Positions 62,369 to 64,000 of a stretch of 64,000 nt of DNA are shown piece by piece. The position numbers and the translations under genes were made by a program. Source of the DNA: Crassaminicella thermophila (lineage in GTDB: Bacteria; Bacillota; Clostridia; Peptostreptococcales; Thermotaleaceae). Where the stretch lies: the NCBI RefSeq assembly GCF_008152325.1, contig NZ_CP042243.1, positions 1,059,026-1,123,025 on the forward strand, given 5' to 3'. The notes under the pieces are model-generated. The model was not told where the DNA came from, made no database searches, and saw only the letters and a list, made by a program, of their open reading frames with translations. Numbering within the stretch: position 1 is the first letter of the stretch; each line of letters begins with the position of its first letter.

Positions 62369-62491
62369 CTAGTAGCGACCATAGAAATATGGATAGCAGA
62401 ATAATATTACTAATAATAAGAAGAAGAATAGTAAGCTACTATCACAGCCACCAAACAATCCTCCAATGCCGCCATATTGTTTATCAGCCAT
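62369..62491 (-). CDS. 40-residue Gly-rich membrane protein, YjcZ-like
   Basis: MADKQYGGIGGLFGGCDSS is followed by LLFFFLLLVILF and a Tyr-rich end CYPYFYGRY. A perfect AAGGAGGTG lies 6 nt before ATG 62491, and a strong terminator starts 5 nt after the stop, so the gene has full expression signals. Short proteins with a Gly/Tyr-rich head and a single hydrophobic helix resemble the YjcZ-type proteins made during sporulation in Firmicutes. The family link is by composition and layout only. The gap 62139-62368 outside this terminator is AT-rich promoter-like sequence for the aminotransferase. Confidence 0.75.
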   Translation of the reverse strand: MADKQYGGIGGLFGGCDSSLLFFFLLLVILFCYPYFYGRY

Positions 62492-62624
62492 TATTACACC
62501 TCCTTATGGATTATGTAATTTTTTTATTCTTTTTCTCTAATATAGAGTACGCAAGTATAAGGATATGTGTTACACTGTAATTGGATTTCTATCAATAGAA
62601 TGAAAAGAGAAAAAGGTGATAACC

Positions 62625-63958
62625 ATGGATTTGTTTGATATAATAAGAGAAAAAAATTTGAAAAAAGATGCACCTTTAGCAGAGCGATTAAAGCCACAGA
62701 AATTAGAAGACTTTGTAGGACAAGAACATATTTTAGGAAAAGGGAAACTTTTATGGAGAGCTATAAAAGCAGACAGAATCACTTCATTGATTTTATACGG
62801 TCCGCCAGGGACTGGAAAAACTAGCTTAGCAAAGGTTATTGCAAATTCTACTAAATCTAAATTTGTTCAATTAAATGCAGTAACTTCAGGAGTAAAGGAT
62901 TTAAAAGAAGTAGTAAAAGATGCAGAATATTTACTAGGAATGAATGGTAAAAAGACGATACTTTTTTTCTTGATGAAATACATAGATTTAATAAAGCACA
63001 GCAAGACGGATTATTGCCTTATGTTGAAAATGGAACATTAACATTAATCGGTGCTACTACTGAAAATCCATTTTATGAAGTAAACAAAGCTTTGATTTCT
63101 AGGTCTATGCTATTTCAATTAGAGCCATTAGGAGTTAATGATATTAAAAAAATAATAGAAAGGGCAATAACTGATGTTGAAAATGGATTAGGAATGTTTT
63201 CTATCTATTTGCATGATGAAGCCTTAGATTTTCTATGTAATGTAGCAAATGGAGATGCAAGAAAAGCTTTAAATGCATTAGAATTAGCAGTACTTACAAC
63301 AGAAAAAAATGAAAATGGAAAGATTGATATAAATTTAGAGGTAATAAAAGAATGTTTGCAGAAAAAACAAATTCATTATGATAAAAATTATGATGCCCAT
63401 TATAATGTTATATCTGCATTTATTAAGAGTATGAGAGGATCTGATCCTGATGCGACTCTTCATTATCTTGCTAGGATGATTTATGCAGGAGAAGATCCAG
63501 TATATATTGCTAGAAGAATTGTGATTGCTGCTTCAGAAGATGTAGGATTGGCAGATCCTAATGCATTAGTCGTTGCAAATAGTGCAGCTCAAGCAGTTCA
63601 ATTTATTGGAATGCCTGAATCTAGGATTATTCTTGCGCAGGCAGCTGTTTATGTAGCAACAGCACCAAAAAGTAATGCAAGTTATGTAGGAATAAATAAA
63701 GCATTAAGAGATATAAAAGAAAGAGATATTGGACAAATACCACAACATATAAGAGATATGACAGCTCAAAATATAGAAAAAAAGTATAAAAAACAAATGG
63801 AATGGAATCAGCCATATTTGTATCCACATGATTATCCAAATGCATATGTAGAGCAACAATACTTGCCAGATAATTTATTAGATGTAAAATATTATGAACC
63901 GAAAAATAATGGATATGAAACAATGATAAAAGAAAGGTTGAATCAATTTAAAAAATAA
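62625..63958 (+). pseudogene. rarA: RarA/MgsA clamp-loader-like ATPase, frame break at T7
   Basis: Replication-associated recombination protein (AAA+ relative of DnaX). First frame from ATG 62625 (AAGGTGAT upstream): PLAERLKPQKLEDFVGQEHIL, Walker A LILYGPPGTGKTSLAKVIA, KTILF, then out of frame with stop at 63041. The second frame gives DEIHRFNKAQQDGLLPYVEN (Walker B) and GATTENPFYEVNKALISRS through to 63958. The shift lies at 62962-62969, where T TTT TTC is in the right phase for a -1 slip. The joined product would be about 445 residues, normal for RarA. Mutation, sequence error or frameshifting are all possible. Confidence 0.88.
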
Positions 63959-64000
63959 AATATATATTGTTTAAATTAAAATCGTTGAACATGAGTTGTA

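Overview
The window is a very AT-rich, densely coded chromosome segment of a low-GC Gram-positive anaerobe. Strong AGGAGG-type ribosome binding sites, frequent TTG/GTG starts, short rho-independent terminators, two type I signal peptidases, a YjcZ-like small sporulation-type protein, an oxygen-independent cobalamin pathway and a C5 (hemA/hemL) tetrapyrrole route all point to a spore-forming member of the class Clostridia, in the Alkaliphilus/Crassaminicella neighbourhood. The class is well supported; the genus is a guess from general familiarity.

Layout. 1-1.9 kb: end of pheA followed by overlapping aroE-aroK-aroQ (chorismate/aromatic synthesis). 2-10 kb: housekeeping and hypothetical genes: an acidic membrane protein divergent from a small charged helical protein, a MltG-like fragment protein, an RluA pseudouridine synthase, a stand-alone HEPN protein resembling the RNase half of Csm6, a signal peptidase, a CBS protein, a nucleoside kinase split into two overlapping genes, a DUF456 protein and endonuclease IV. 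10-12.3 kb: self-regulated TetR gene, arginase and an AAA_28 ATPase. 12.5-15.4 kb: AraC regulator, sugar-phosphate isomerase-type TIM barrel and an orphan sugar-binding lipoprotein. 15.45-18.3 kb: an unusual 2.8-kb unit bounded by the ends of an IS3/IS150-type insertion sequence; it carries NfeD and flotillin instead of an intact transposase and sits inside the loop of a formerly shared bidirectional terminator. 18.3-22.6 kb: RusA-like nuclease, second signal peptidase, and a hydantoinase plus NCS1 permease pair driven from a textbook sigma54 promoter. 23-26.8 kb: Lon-like protease and a 2-amino-3-ketobutyrate CoA ligase. 26.8-31.7 kb: adaptor-RND pump-TetR operon with a TetR operator in its leader. 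32-39.2 kb: DUF503, endonuclease III, a long FtsA-like protein, initiator tRNA, VanW, DUF2225 and a lipase-like hydrolase.

39.3-60.3 kb is one large tetrapyrrole/cobalamin block: cobU-cobS-cobC, then a cobalamin riboswitch, then cbiA-cbiP-cbiB-cobD-pduX-cbiC-cbiD-cbiE-cbiT-cbiF-cbiG-hemA-cbiH-cbiJ-(frameshifted sirC)-hemC-cobA/hemD-hemB-hemL. HemA/L/B/C/D make uroporphyrinogen III, CobA turns it into precorrin-2, SirC should oxidise it, the Cbi enzymes build the corrin ring, CobD/PduX/CbiB make and attach the aminopropanol arm, and CobU/S/C assemble the nucleotide loop. cbiL and a cobaltochelatase (cbiK/cbiX) are absent from the window. 60.4-64 kb: SEC-C protein, class I aminotransferase, a 40-residue Gly-rich/hydrophobic protein and rarA with a reading-frame break at a T7 run that matches a canonical -1 slippery heptamer.

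Three reading-frame interruptions in otherwise conserved genes (nucleoside kinase, sirC, rarA) deserve a check against raw reads before being taken as biology.
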